Positions 55,093 to 62,705 of a stretch of DNA of 64,000 nt are shown piece by piece. The notes under the pieces were generated by a model. That model was not told the DNA's origin and searched no databases. It saw only the letters and a list, made by a program, of their open reading frames with translations. The position numbers and the translations under genes are program-made. How positions within the stretch are numbered: position 1 is the stretch's first letter; every line of letters begins with the position of its first letter. The DNA is from Ideonella sp. WA131b (lineage in GTDB: Bacteria > Pseudomonadota > Gammaproteobacteria > Burkholderiales > Burkholderiaceae_C). The DNA lies in contig JAGTJW010000001.1 in the NCBI GenBank assembly GCA_023657425.1, positions 1,240,001 through 1,304,000 on the forward strand, in the 5' to 3' direction.

Positions 55093-56477
55093 CGCGCAGT
55101 GCCCTTGCGAAGTGAAAACGACACGACGCGATGCAACCGGTCAGCTGGACCCAGGTGGAGGGTCCATGAGGCTTCGCCTTCCTTCAACAGCATCGACGCC
55201 GGTTTGGACCCGACTTCGGCAGACCGACTTCCGCTCGGAGATGTCAGTCGATAGGCCGTACCGTCGAGCGCCTTCAACTCGACGCGGGCACCGTCGAAGC
55301 GGACCCCAACGACCTCGCGCTGGGCTTCTCGCCCCGCATGCCCGCCGGCAAGTCTGCGCGTGATCACGCGGGAATCACCTGCCCCGAGCGAAAGGATCGA
55401 CAACGGCCGCTGCAGTTGACCACCGGGTCCCGATCGGACTCCGGAGCTGTGGATGAGCGCCGGATCCCACAGGCGGAACTCCGCGGTCGCGATCGCAGGT
55501 CTCGGCGAATCGCACCAGGGGCAGCGTGCGGCATTCAGGTAGTAGGTGCCATGGCACTCGGGGCACCTGACGGTTGCGTCGGCGGCGGCATGCAACCTTT
55601 CCGTCCACTCGGCAACACCAGGCCGCTTCAGTGGGTCCTTGAGCGCTTCGCCGAAGGTCCTGTGGGCGATCTCGGCCAAGCGGGGTGACAGCGTCAAGCC
55701 TCGTGGGATTCCGACGGAGCAACGATTCGAGCTATCGCTGGGGTGGTCGATCCAGGGGAGTTCGCCCGCCAAAGCCTCCTCTTCCCGCTCAGGCGCGTCG
55801 TTGGCGATGTCGTCTCCGATCAGCGGGTGGACCAATGAGAGCGTCTGAAAGCACAGCACGGCAAACGCATGTGCATCGGTGAGGGAATTCACTCCGGAAG
55901 TCCTGCGCAGCAGTTCTGGAGCTCCGAAGGTGGGGGTGAAGACCACCGAGGCGCCCGCGCTCGACGCGTAGTGAATGTTGTCGCTGTCGATGAGGCGGAC
56001 TTCCGTGGCATCGACATCTTCGGAAACGAAGATGTTGTGAGGCGAGGGATCCGAGTAGACGAGCCCCTTGCCATGCAAAGCCGCCAAGACGTCCCCAGTA
56101 CGCGCGAGCAGCGTGAGCCGCCTACGCAGCCCACCCGTCGCGATGTACCACTCGGCGAGCGACGAACTGGGCGGCCGGGACAAACCGCTCAAGGGCTGCA
56201 TACCCGTGAGCAGCTCCATCACATAGCCGAGTGCGGGCTCGCGCAGCATCTCCAGCGGCCGAGCGATTTCCAGGTCCACCAGTTGCAGCCGCTTCACTGC
56301 GATCAGCTGGTTTCTGAGCCGCTCCCGACGAGACGGCAGTGTGTCGAAGATGAGCTTGGCCGCCAAGCGGCCTCCCTTGACTTCGAACACTGCGCCTTGT
56401 CCACCCCGCCCAAGCTGGCGCGTGAGCACATAGCGCGCGCCGTTGACGTCGGCGACCTGGCGGGACGCGGTCGTCAT
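55089..56477 (-). CDS. Protein kinase with zinc ribbon (TerY-P triad type)
   Basis: A 462-residue cytosolic Ser/Thr-type kinase. The Gly loop is LGRGGQGAVFEVKGG, the ATP Lys lies in RLAAKLIF, the catalytic loop reads GLVYSDPSPHNIFV and the metal-binding segment VRLIDSDN. Thus HRD is YSD and DFG is DSD; the key Asp residues are kept. A zinc ribbon (CPECHGTYYLNAARCPWC) follows the kinase domain, then a C-terminal beta-rich region. The ATG overlaps the PP2C stop (ATGA). Kinase, PP2C and TerY-like vWA in a row are the recognised TerY-P phosphorylation triad. Confidence 0.9.
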   Translation of the reverse strand: MTTASRQVADVNGARYVLTRQLGRGGQGAVFEVKGGRLAAKLIFDTLPSRRERLRNQLIAVKRLQLVDLEIARPLEMLREPALGYVMELLTGMQPLSGLSRPPSSSLAEWYIATGGLRRRLTLLARTGDVLAALHGKGLVYSDPSPHNIFVSEDVDATEVRLIDSDNIHYASSAGASVVFTPTFGAPELLRRTSGVNSLTDAHAFAVLCFQTLSLVHPLIGDDIANDAPEREEEALAGELPWIDHPSDSSNRCSVGIPRGLTLSPRLAEIAHRTFGEALKDPLKRPGVAEWTERLHAAADATVRCPECHGTYYLNAARCPWCDSPRPAIATAEFRLWDPALIHSSGVRSGPGGQLQRPLSILSLGAGDSRVITRRLAGGHAGREAQREVVGVRFDGARVELKALDGTAYRLTSPSGSRSAEVGSKPASMLLKEGEASWTLHLGPADRLHRVVSFSLRKGTAR

Positions 56478-57199
56478 ACGGCCTCCGCGGGTCGCCACGT
56501 CAGGACCGCGAGGGTCTTGTCGTCGAGATGACGTGGCGTGGGCCAGTCGTGAAGTTCACGGCAGAGCTGTCGCCATCTCGGCTGTGGTTGCAGTGGAGCA
56601 ATGTCGTCCGTCAGCCATGCGATGAAATCGGCGATGCGATCCGATCGCAGATCATCGGAGACCCCATCGGACGCCAGAACGACCGCATCGACCTCAGCAA
56701 CACCATAGCGTCGACTCGCCCAGGTCCCGGCCCCTCCGAGCGACATCGTCTCGTTCGAGAAGGCAGAGGACCCTCGAGGGAATTCGATTCGCTCGACGGC
56801 CCTGCCCGAGCGCACTGCGGCCATGCCGTCACCCAGTGCGGCCACGTAGGCTCCGCCGTCTCGATGAGCCAATGCCATGAGGCAGGTGGCCGCACAGTCC
56901 GTACGGTCGTGAGGTGCAATTTCCTCCAGCCAGAAGGCTTCGATTTGGGGGAGCAGTTGCTCGAAGCTACCTCCCCCTTCGGAGAACCAACTCCTGACCG
57001 CACGGAGCGTTGCGATGCAGGCGGCTTGAGCACCTCGGCGAGCTTGTGGCTTTGAGCCCAGCCCATCGCTCACGACGATCAGGCTGCCGAACGAGCCAGA
57101 GGCGCCGAGCCATCTATCCTCGTTCAGCTGGCGCGCCGCTCGATGCGCTGGTCCCGCAACGCTGGCTCCGAAATAGTCCACGTGCTTCTGGCTGGCCAT
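56474..57199 (-). CDS. PP2C-type protein phosphatase
   Basis: A 241-residue PPM phosphatase. Metal-binding acidic residues are all visible: LNEDRWLG, VVSDGLGSK, AALGDGMAAV, VLASDGVSDDL and LDDKTLAVL. It should reverse phosphorylation by the adjacent kinase. The start is seven bases after the vWA stop; the stop overlaps the kinase start. Length is that of a stand-alone catalytic domain. Confidence 0.93.
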   Translation of the reverse strand: MASQKHVDYFGASVAGPAHRAARQLNEDRWLGASGSFGSLIVVSDGLGSKPQARRGAQAACIATLRAVRSWFSEGGGSFEQLLPQIEAFWLEEIAPHDRTDCAATCLMALAHRDGGAYVAALGDGMAAVRSGRAVERIEFPRGSSAFSNETMSLGGAGTWASRRYGVAEVDAVVLASDGVSDDLRSDRIADFIAWLTDDIAPLQPQPRWRQLCRELHDWPTPRHLDDKTLAVLTWRPAEAV

Positions 57200-57206
57200 C
57201 CGCGTC

Positions 57207-57869
57207 TCAGAAGTCGTATTCGTCGAGGGCCATCGGGTCGATCGCCACCACGCTGTTGGGGTTCGAGCTGCGCGTCCTCTGCGTCACGCTCATCGTGACC
57301 CATCGGAAGAAGTTCTTGATCTGCCGCGCCTCATGAGCCGAGTAAACGCGGGCGGTAGGGTCCGCCAAGAACTTGGCCAGCATTGCCGGGTCAGCGTCGT
57401 CCCCGACGCCTAGGACAAACCGCGAGGCCTTCGAAGCCCGTTCCGACGATAGAAGCCGGGCGAGCGGCTCCTCCCAGTCGTCCGTAGGCTCACCATCCGA
57501 AATGAGCACGATCGCGGGCCGGTAGGCCCGTCCCGGAACCTGCTCGGGATCCTCGATCATCTTCACGACCAGATCGAAGGCCGCTCCCATTGGTGTGTTG
57601 CCTGCCGCGGAGACCTTTTCCCACTGGACCCCGGTCGAAGGTCGCAGCGGTTGATGGATCCGCGCCCCACCTTTGCCGAAGGCGATGACGCCCACGTGGA
57701 TCTCGGCTCGACTGGGATCCTCCTCGGCGAAGCTTTCGATCATCGCCTTGATCGCGTCGTTCAAGGCGTCGATCTTCCCGTTGGTGCTCATGCTTCCGCT
57801 GACATCGGCCAGCACGATGACCGGCAACGGACGGGCCGCTGCAATGGTGAAGTCCTTCAACTTGGACAC
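57207..57869 (-). CDS. TerY-like vWA-domain protein
   Basis: A 220-residue vWA protein. The full MIDAS is present: LADVSGSMSTNG, AAGNTPMGAA (Thr) and LISDGEPTDDWEEP (Asp). The GTG start has GGGGAGAG four to five bases upstream and gives the normal TerY length; an ATG at 58094 would add a basic tail overlapping the small upstream gene. It is the metal-dependent scaffold member of the kinase/phosphatase/vWA triad and a likely phosphorylation target. Confidence 0.88.
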   Translation of the reverse strand: MSKLKDFTIAAARPLPVIVLADVSGSMSTNGKIDALNDAIKAMIESFAEEDPSRAEIHVGVIAFGKGGARIHQPLRPSTGVQWEKVSAAGNTPMGAAFDLVVKMIEDPEQVPGRAYRPAIVLISDGEPTDDWEEPLARLLSSERASKASRFVLGVGDDADPAMLAKFLADPTARVYSAHEARQIKNFFRWVTMSVTQRTRSSNPNSVVAIDPMALDEYDF

Positions 57870-58135
57870 GTTGCTCTCCCCTGCGATGTCTGCGACGGGC
57901 ACTGGGCGCGACACTTTCCCGCCGGTTTCGGTGGCCGCCAGACTGCGCCCTTTGCTACGGCCACGGATTGCCCCTTGGCTGTCCCGGCCCTTTGACTTCC
58001 CGGTTCGTTCTTCTTGTCTATCGGGATCTGCTTCGGCGATCCGGCGGGACGGCCAGCAGATTCCGTCCGAATCTCCGTCTTGGCGTCTCGCCAAAAACGG
58101 CTGACATTATCTTCATGGTACTTCGCCCAACCCAT
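57857..58135 (-). CDS. Small basic protein upstream of the vWA gene
   Basis: A 92-residue frame beginning MGWAKYHEDNVSRFWRDAK, followed by a Lys/Arg/Pro-rich tail. The N-terminus looks structured and gene-like; the tail looks disordered. It overlaps the vWA GTG by 13 bases, suggesting coupling. No family recognised, but small genes of this kind can precede TerY-type genes. Confidence 0.5.
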   Translation of the reverse strand: MGWAKYHEDNVSRFWRDAKTEIRTESAGRPAGSPKQIPIDKKNEPGSQRAGTAKGQSVAVAKGAVWRPPKPAGKCRAQCPSQTSQGRATCPS

Positions 58136-58174
58136 TCCTGGCCCCCTATAACGCTGTCTGATAAGCCTCCCGGA

Positions 58175-58492
58175 TCAGTGCCAACGGCGGTTCGACCGTG
58201 GCTTCAACCCTCTGAAGTCGCTGTTGCGATAGACCGTGATGACGGTCTCGCAGTCCGGGGTGCAGACGACCTGCACACCCTCGCAATCGCCAACGTCGAC
58301 GCCTTGGCGGCTCAGCCTCTGGACCTCTTTCTTTCCGATTACATGGATCGCAGCGCCACGGACATGGACCACGCGACCGTAGTTCAGCACGGTGTCGATC
58401 GTCCGGCAGTTCAAGCCCCGTCCGCCCATCCGGGCCCAGGCATGGGCGGTAATCCGCGGCAGGTAGTCGGTGGAAGCGTGTTGCTGAATCAT
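58175..58492 (-). CDS. DUF4258-like small protein (possible RelE-type fold)
   Basis: A 105-residue protein: HAWARMGGRGLNCRTIDTVLNYGRVVHVRGAAIHVIGKKEV, later GVQVVCTPDCETVITVYRN (quoted in part). The pattern H-x-x-x-RM-x-x-RG, then a G-rich strand, then VIT-x-YRN resembles DUF4258, a group related to RelE/ParE-like toxins. It is the first gene after the sigma-54-type promoter. It could be a nuclease or RNA-binding toxin component; function is inferred. Confidence 0.65.
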   Translation of the reverse strand: MIQQHASTDYLPRITAHAWARMGGRGLNCRTIDTVLNYGRVVHVRGAAIHVIGKKEVQRLSRQGVDVGDCEGVQVVCTPDCETVITVYRNSDFRGLKPRSNRRWH

Positions 58493-58550
58493 TTGGCTGG
58501 CTCTCTTCGGTAGAGAGGCCCGAACCGCTCGGACCCCGTACCGCCCTTAC

Positions 58551-58567
58551 CGCGAGAGTCGTGCCAA
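58551..58567 (-). promoter_or_regulatory. Sigma-54 promoter of the defence operon
   Basis: The minus strand reads TTGGCACGACTCTCGCG, close to the sigma-54 consensus TGGCACG-N4-TTGCA. The TGGCACG block is perfect; the -12 block is TCGC instead of TTGC and keeps the essential GC. GG and GC are spaced correctly. It lies 59 bases before the DUF4258-like gene and 134 bases downstream of the activator stop. The remaining upstream bases (58568–58700) are room for enhancer sites, for example the CTTCGAAG palindrome near 58629; no clear paired site is seen. Confidence 0.75.
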
Positions 58568-58700
58568 CAGGCCTCGAGATAGCCTCGCCAACAAAAAACT
58601 TCATTCTCGACAAGTACTTAGAGGGACTTCGAAGGATGTCACCAACCTACCTTCGCTTCGCAACTTCATGCGAGTCGGAGCATTGGTTCCGCTAACCGGA

Positions 58701-60350
58701 TCAAATTTTCCGATCGGCATGCGCCGACCAGTCGCGCAGGGCACGGTCCGTCACATCACAGAGCGTCTCGGGGGCCACCCCCCGAGCCTTGGCGACGCGC
58801 CGAATTTCATCGGCGATGAACTTCTTCAGCCCCCGCTCGATGGCTCGGGTGGGAATCGGCTGGTCATCAGCCATGAGGTCGTCGAGGCCTGACGAGGCCG
58901 CAAAGGCTCGGGCCACCGCCCTCGGCAAGTCCTCGGCAATCGAAGATGTTTCATCCGACCGAAGACCTTCCAACGCGTAATCGATCGAAGCGCTCATCGA
59001 CAAAGGCTCATGGCTGTCGCCACGAGCAGCGATCGCGCGATAGGCGACGCGAAACAGATCACGAAGGTTTCCCGGCAGGGGGTGGCGGGTCAGTTCCCTC
59101 GCAATCGTCGCGTGAGCCGCTTCGGACAGGCGCACGGGCCCGGCCCCAGCCCGGGCGGATGCCTGGGCGAAGACGGCTTCCCACAGCCAGGCGATCTCTT
59201 CCGTGATCTCGCGCAGAGGCGGCAGACGCAGGGTGAGCATGCTGATGCGGTCAAGAAAGTCTGGATCCAGCCGCTCACGCAGTTGCTCATTGCCGATGTT
59301 GGTGGCCGACACCAGCCGGAAGTCACTTGTCAGCCGACGGTCATCGCCCAGCCGCATGTAGCTCTTCTCTTCGACGGCCTTGATCAACAGCCGTTGCAGG
59401 TCGCGGCTGACATCGCCAACCTCGTCGAGAAAGAGCGTGTCCTTGTGGGCGATGGCGAGGAGCCCGTCGTGGTCCTTGAGCGCCCCCGTAAAGGCCCCGC
59501 GCCTGTAGCCGAACAACTCTGCGCGCATCGTCTCGGGGTTGTACTGGCCGCACGCGACGGCCGGCCAACTCGCATCCCGATCGGGTACACGGTAGGGGCT
59601 GTGCGAGCGGATCCATCCGGCCAGCGTCGTCTTGCCCGTGCCGCGCTCACCAAGCAACAGGACGGGAACGTTGACCTGCGCGAACCGTCTCGCCTCCTCG
59701 AAAACGCGCCGCATTCGCTCCGACCGGAAGCGCGCCGGATCCCAGATCACGGCCGCATCCTCGGATGACAACTCCGAGGGCCTCGCGCTGCGATAGGCCT
59801 TGTAGTAGCTGTCGATCCCGAGCTGGACCGGTACCACGGCCGGACGGCCGTGGCGCTCATCCTTGCGGTACGACTTGACGAGCGTGAACGGGGCGTCGAT
59901 GAAGCCCGTCTCCCCCATCAGTACCAGCACCGTCTGCATCGATGGCGTGCCGGGGCTGACGTGGATGATCATCTCCCTGTCGGCGAACTTCCTGCGTACC
60001 TCGGGAAGGCGCTTTCTCAGGAAGTCGAAGAGCTGGCCGTGATCGGTGGGATCGTTACCGTCCCAGGGATATTGATGAATACGGAGCGAAGCATCGCGAC
60101 TGTGCAGTTCCTCGAGCGTCTGCGTCACCGCCCTTGACTCTCGCGTCGCCCTGCCATCAGCGGACTGACCGAAGAACAGCACGACGTCCGATACCGTACC
60201 CGCGTACGGCGACTCAGGATCGAAGAGCAGTGTCAGCGTCGGGCCGGGTACAGGCGCGCCATCAACGAGACGAAACGAGCCGCCCGAACGTTCCCGCTCA
60301 TAGGGATCGTTGTTGACGGCAACCCAGGAGACGAGTACTCGGCGCCGCAT
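58701..60350 (-). CDS. Sigma-54-dependent activator with RtcR/CARF-like N-terminal domain
   Basis: A 549-residue regulator. The AAA+ core has Walker A LLLGERGTGKTTLAGW (231–246), the sigma-54-contact loop YRRGAFTGALKDHDG (282–296), Walker B DTLFLDEVGD (304–313) and LVSATNIGNEQLRERLDPDFLDRIS. GAFTGA is intact, so it should remodel sigma-54 polymerase. The N-terminal ~180 residues (VVLFFGQSADG, MIIHVSPGTPSMQTVLVLMG) resemble the ligand-sensing CARF-type domain of RtcR. The usual Fis-type C-terminal helix-turn-helix is not obvious; residues ~500–545 may replace it. A sigma-54 promoter follows 134 bases downstream. Confidence 0.85.
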   Translation of the reverse strand: MRRRVLVSWVAVNNDPYERERSGGSFRLVDGAPVPGPTLTLLFDPESPYAGTVSDVVLFFGQSADGRATRESRAVTQTLEELHSRDASLRIHQYPWDGNDPTDHGQLFDFLRKRLPEVRRKFADREMIIHVSPGTPSMQTVLVLMGETGFIDAPFTLVKSYRKDERHGRPAVVPVQLGIDSYYKAYRSARPSELSSEDAAVIWDPARFRSERMRRVFEEARRFAQVNVPVLLLGERGTGKTTLAGWIRSHSPYRVPDRDASWPAVACGQYNPETMRAELFGYRRGAFTGALKDHDGLLAIAHKDTLFLDEVGDVSRDLQRLLIKAVEEKSYMRLGDDRRLTSDFRLVSATNIGNEQLRERLDPDFLDRISMLTLRLPPLREITEEIAWLWEAVFAQASARAGAGPVRLSEAAHATIARELTRHPLPGNLRDLFRVAYRAIAARGDSHEPLSMSASIDYALEGLRSDETSSIAEDLPRAVARAFAASSGLDDLMADDQPIPTRAIERGLKKFIADEIRRVAKARGVAPETLCDVTDRALRDWSAHADRKI

Positions 60351-60353
60351 GCC

Positions 60354-61250
60354 TTACCCCAGCTCGGAAAGCAGTCGATCGATCGCGTCGCTGGCCTGGC
60401 GTTGCCTCAACACCCTCGCTTCGCGCTCGTCGGGGCCCGGCCGATCACCGATCTCGAACTTCGCGACGGCGACCGGCCCGTCCTTGCGGAACCCGTCGGA
60501 GGTTGCATCATCTGCGAAGCGACGCCGCAAGATGTCCAGCGCTTCGCGCAGGACATCTTGATGCCGGCCACTCAGCGCTTCGCGGAATGACGTGGCGACC
60601 GACGCCAGGCCTCCCGGTGCGTGCTCGAGGCAGTACACGAGGTCGTGAGCGTCCTTGCGCTCGAAGCGCTGGTCGAACGCGAACGCCTTCAGGCACGTGA
60701 AGCTGACGATGTCCGCGTGCTTGATGCGCTCCACCGCCAGTCCGTTCTCCCCAAGCAACTCAGCCTGGATCTCGGTGACCTGATGAAGGTCGAAGCCGAT
60801 GGAGGAGTGGGGTATGTTCAGCGCAGAGATCGTGCCGGCCGTAGGTAGCGGCTGCACTCGGCCGCCCGCGATTTGAGGCGCGTCGGCGAGCAACTCCAGG
60901 ACCATCAGCGCACCGTGCTCGGTTCGTGTCTGCCATCGCCACGACAGCTTCACGCCTTGCTCATTCTCGGCCCTCTCGAAGCCCATGCGACGGAGGTTAT
61001 CCTCCAGGGTGTGATAGGCCTCGGTGTCTGCCAGGAGTTGAAGGTCGATGACGATGTCCACGTCCATCGTGCCGGCGTGAGCCGGTACTGCGGGCGGACG
61101 CGCTGGCACCAAGTACCGAGGTGTCAAGCCGCCCACCAGATAGACGGACTCCTTCCACGGCCCCAAGCCTCTGAGCAGCGTCACCAAGACGCGCTCGCAA
61201 TCGAGCGTGTACCGGTCGCTGTAGCCTTCGGACGTGCTGGGCTTGATCAT
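60354..61250 (-). CDS. AbiEii-like nucleotidyltransferase (type IV toxin)
   Basis: A 298-residue protein of the AbiEii/nucleotidyltransferase family. Motif ESVYLVGGLTPRYLV supplies the GG loop and AGTMDVDIVIDLQ the DxD metal ligands. Later CLKAFAFDQRFERKDAHDLVYCLEH matches the family's KxxD helix. AbiEii proteins are toxins in abortive infection. It shares one base with the upstream AbiEi-like gene and ends four bases before the sigma-54 activator gene, suggesting one operon. Confidence 0.8.
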   Translation of the reverse strand: MIKPSTSEGYSDRYTLDCERVLVTLLRGLGPWKESVYLVGGLTPRYLVPARPPAVPAHAGTMDVDIVIDLQLLADTEAYHTLEDNLRRMGFERAENEQGVKLSWRWQTRTEHGALMVLELLADAPQIAGGRVQPLPTAGTISALNIPHSSIGFDLHQVTEIQAELLGENGLAVERIKHADIVSFTCLKAFAFDQRFERKDAHDLVYCLEHAPGGLASVATSFREALSGRHQDVLREALDILRRRFADDATSDGFRKDGPVAVAKFEIGDRPGPDEREARVLRQRQASDAIDRLLSELG

Positions 61251-62389
61251 CAGAACCCGATCCTCTCCTTGCGCAAGTGCTCTGCCATCTCCTTGGCCCG
61301 ACCTTCGGCGCTGAGGAGGTCCAGATAGACCTGAATCGGGCTGGCCAGCCAGACCCCGTCAACACGCTCGCGAAACTGGAGGACACCCGCTGATTTCGCG
61401 GCGAGCACGACCAGATTCGCGCCTTCTCCGACGGGCCGCGCGCCCAGCGCGGTCAGCGCCGCTGTGGTGGCGCTTGCGTCGAGCGTCCGTACCCGGAGTT
61501 GCGAAACTGATGACAGGAACGGCGTGTAGCGCTGGGCAGCGGCCTCGAAGCTCAGCGCGTACGTGGCATGTGCGGAGTCGAACGCTCGGTCGAGCCGCTC
61601 CAACACGTTGCCGCTGCCCGCAGCGGGCACGAAGTAGCGGCGAAGGTCGGCGGTGGTGTTCGAGGACGCGTCCTTCGCCCAGGCGTCGAGGAGCGCAGCC
61701 GGATCCGACAACTGCCGCTGTTTGAAGGGGCCCTGTCCCCGCGTCTGCACCCAGTCCTGCCGCTCCAGCTCGGCAAGCACCGGCGAGACGGTCGATGGCA
61801 GGACGCCCGTCCGTTCTGCGAGATCCTTCACCCCGAACCAGTCCTTGTGATGCAGGAGCATCGCGTGCAGGACTTGCGCCCGTCGGCCGGTGAACAACGA
61901 GCGCATGGCCCGGGACTGGGACTTGGGCGCAGGCTTCTGGACAAACAGATAGGCGCCAGGCGCTGGCAGGTATAGGCTGCCGCCGCCGTCGTAGTACCCC
62001 ACCCGTTCTGCAGCGAGCAGTTCCTTGGCGCCCGGGGAGACCTCTTCGGCTACGACCATCGCATGCACGTTGTCTTCGGACCCATCCTGCGGCCCTCGCC
62101 CTCTTGCCGCTCGGACCCGCCAGACCAAGCCCCGTGCATCGCGCGGGTAAACGGCCTTCTTCAATTCGACAAGGACGGTGATGGGGCGGCCAGCGGCCTG
62201 CAGCAAGAGCCGCGCATGCGGCCACGACTCGACTGCTCCCGAGTTCAACCCATGCGCGGCATCCACCCGTACGTCGGGGAGGGCTTGTAGATCGGCGATG
62301 AGCCGATCCAGCATCGCGTGGTGCGAAGGTGGTGCCTGGAGCATGGGCCTGCCGGGTGATGGAGCGAACTTGTCCATCCTAGCCGACAT
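61250..62389 (-). CDS. AbiEi-like winged-helix antitoxin/regulator
   Basis: A 379-residue protein. Residues ~35–150 look like the restriction-endonuclease-like region of AbiEi proteins (PITVLVELKKAVYPRDARG, VGYYDGGGSLYLPAPGAYLFVQ). Residues ~170–215 are a winged helix (FGVKDLAERTGVLPSTVSPVLAEL). Type IV antitoxins of this group repress their own operon. Palindromes overlap its start and promoter. Starts at residues 5 (62377) or 16 are alternatives; the RBS is poor for each. Confidence 0.75.
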   Translation of the reverse strand: MSARMDKFAPSPGRPMLQAPPSHHAMLDRLIADLQALPDVRVDAAHGLNSGAVESWPHARLLLQAAGRPITVLVELKKAVYPRDARGLVWRVRAARGRGPQDGSEDNVHAMVVAEEVSPGAKELLAAERVGYYDGGGSLYLPAPGAYLFVQKPAPKSQSRAMRSLFTGRRAQVLHAMLLHHKDWFGVKDLAERTGVLPSTVSPVLAELERQDWVQTRGQGPFKQRQLSDPAALLDAWAKDASSNTTADLRRYFVPAAGSGNVLERLDRAFDSAHATYALSFEAAAQRYTPFLSSVSQLRVRTLDASATTAALTALGARPVGEGANLVVLAAKSAGVLQFRERVDGVWLASPIQVYLDLLSAEGRAKEMAEHLRKERIGF

Positions 62390-62425
62390 TCACCGTGAAT
62401 CTAATATTCTCTGTTCAGCGAATAT
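62388..62425 (-). promoter_or_regulatory. Operator-like palindromes at the AbiEi-like gene start
   Basis: ATTCACCGTGAAT (62388–62400) is a 13-base palindrome touching the ATG, and ATATTC/GAATAT arms at 62404–62409 and 62420–62425 form a second. The patch is AT-rich against a GC-rich background, so it probably includes the promoter. Autorepression by the winged-helix protein would fit, as in AbiE systems. Confidence 0.5.
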
Positions 62426-62678
62426 CTTTGCACTGGATCCTTCGGCCGCCTGGCTCAGGCCGCCCGCCGGCCCAAGCCTTCACCCGCGTGGCCCGCGCGT
62501 TGGCGAACAGGTAGCCGTGGTGGGCATGCGCCTGGCCCAGCGAGTGCGCGTCGTCCAGGCGGCGGATGAAGAGCAGGCAGGTGATCTGCTCGATCACCTC
62601 CATCGGGTTGGAGCTGCCGCCGGTCCAGAAGGCATTCCAGATGGCATCGACTTGGCTGCGAAGTTCGCCGGTGAACAT
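62415..62678 (-). pseudogene. Second HsdM N-terminal remnant
   Basis: The first ~50 residues (MFTGELRSQVDAIWNAFWTG, then EQITCLLFIRRLDDAH) match the HsdM N-terminal helical domain. The frame then changes to unrelated sequence (AWAGGRPEPGG) and stops; no methylase motifs follow. It lies 27 bases after the S8 peptidase gene and reaches into the AbiEi promoter region. It differs in sequence from the HsdM remnant at 18.2 kb. Confidence 0.75.
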
Positions 62679-62705
62679 GCGGGGTTCTCGATCTGGGAAG
62701 TGAGT

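Noticed and set aside
57207..58094. Longer vWA protein starting at ATG 58094
   Set aside because: The extra N-terminus is basic low-complexity sequence in the frame overlapping the small gene; GTG 57869 has a good Shine-Dalgarno sequence and gives normal length.
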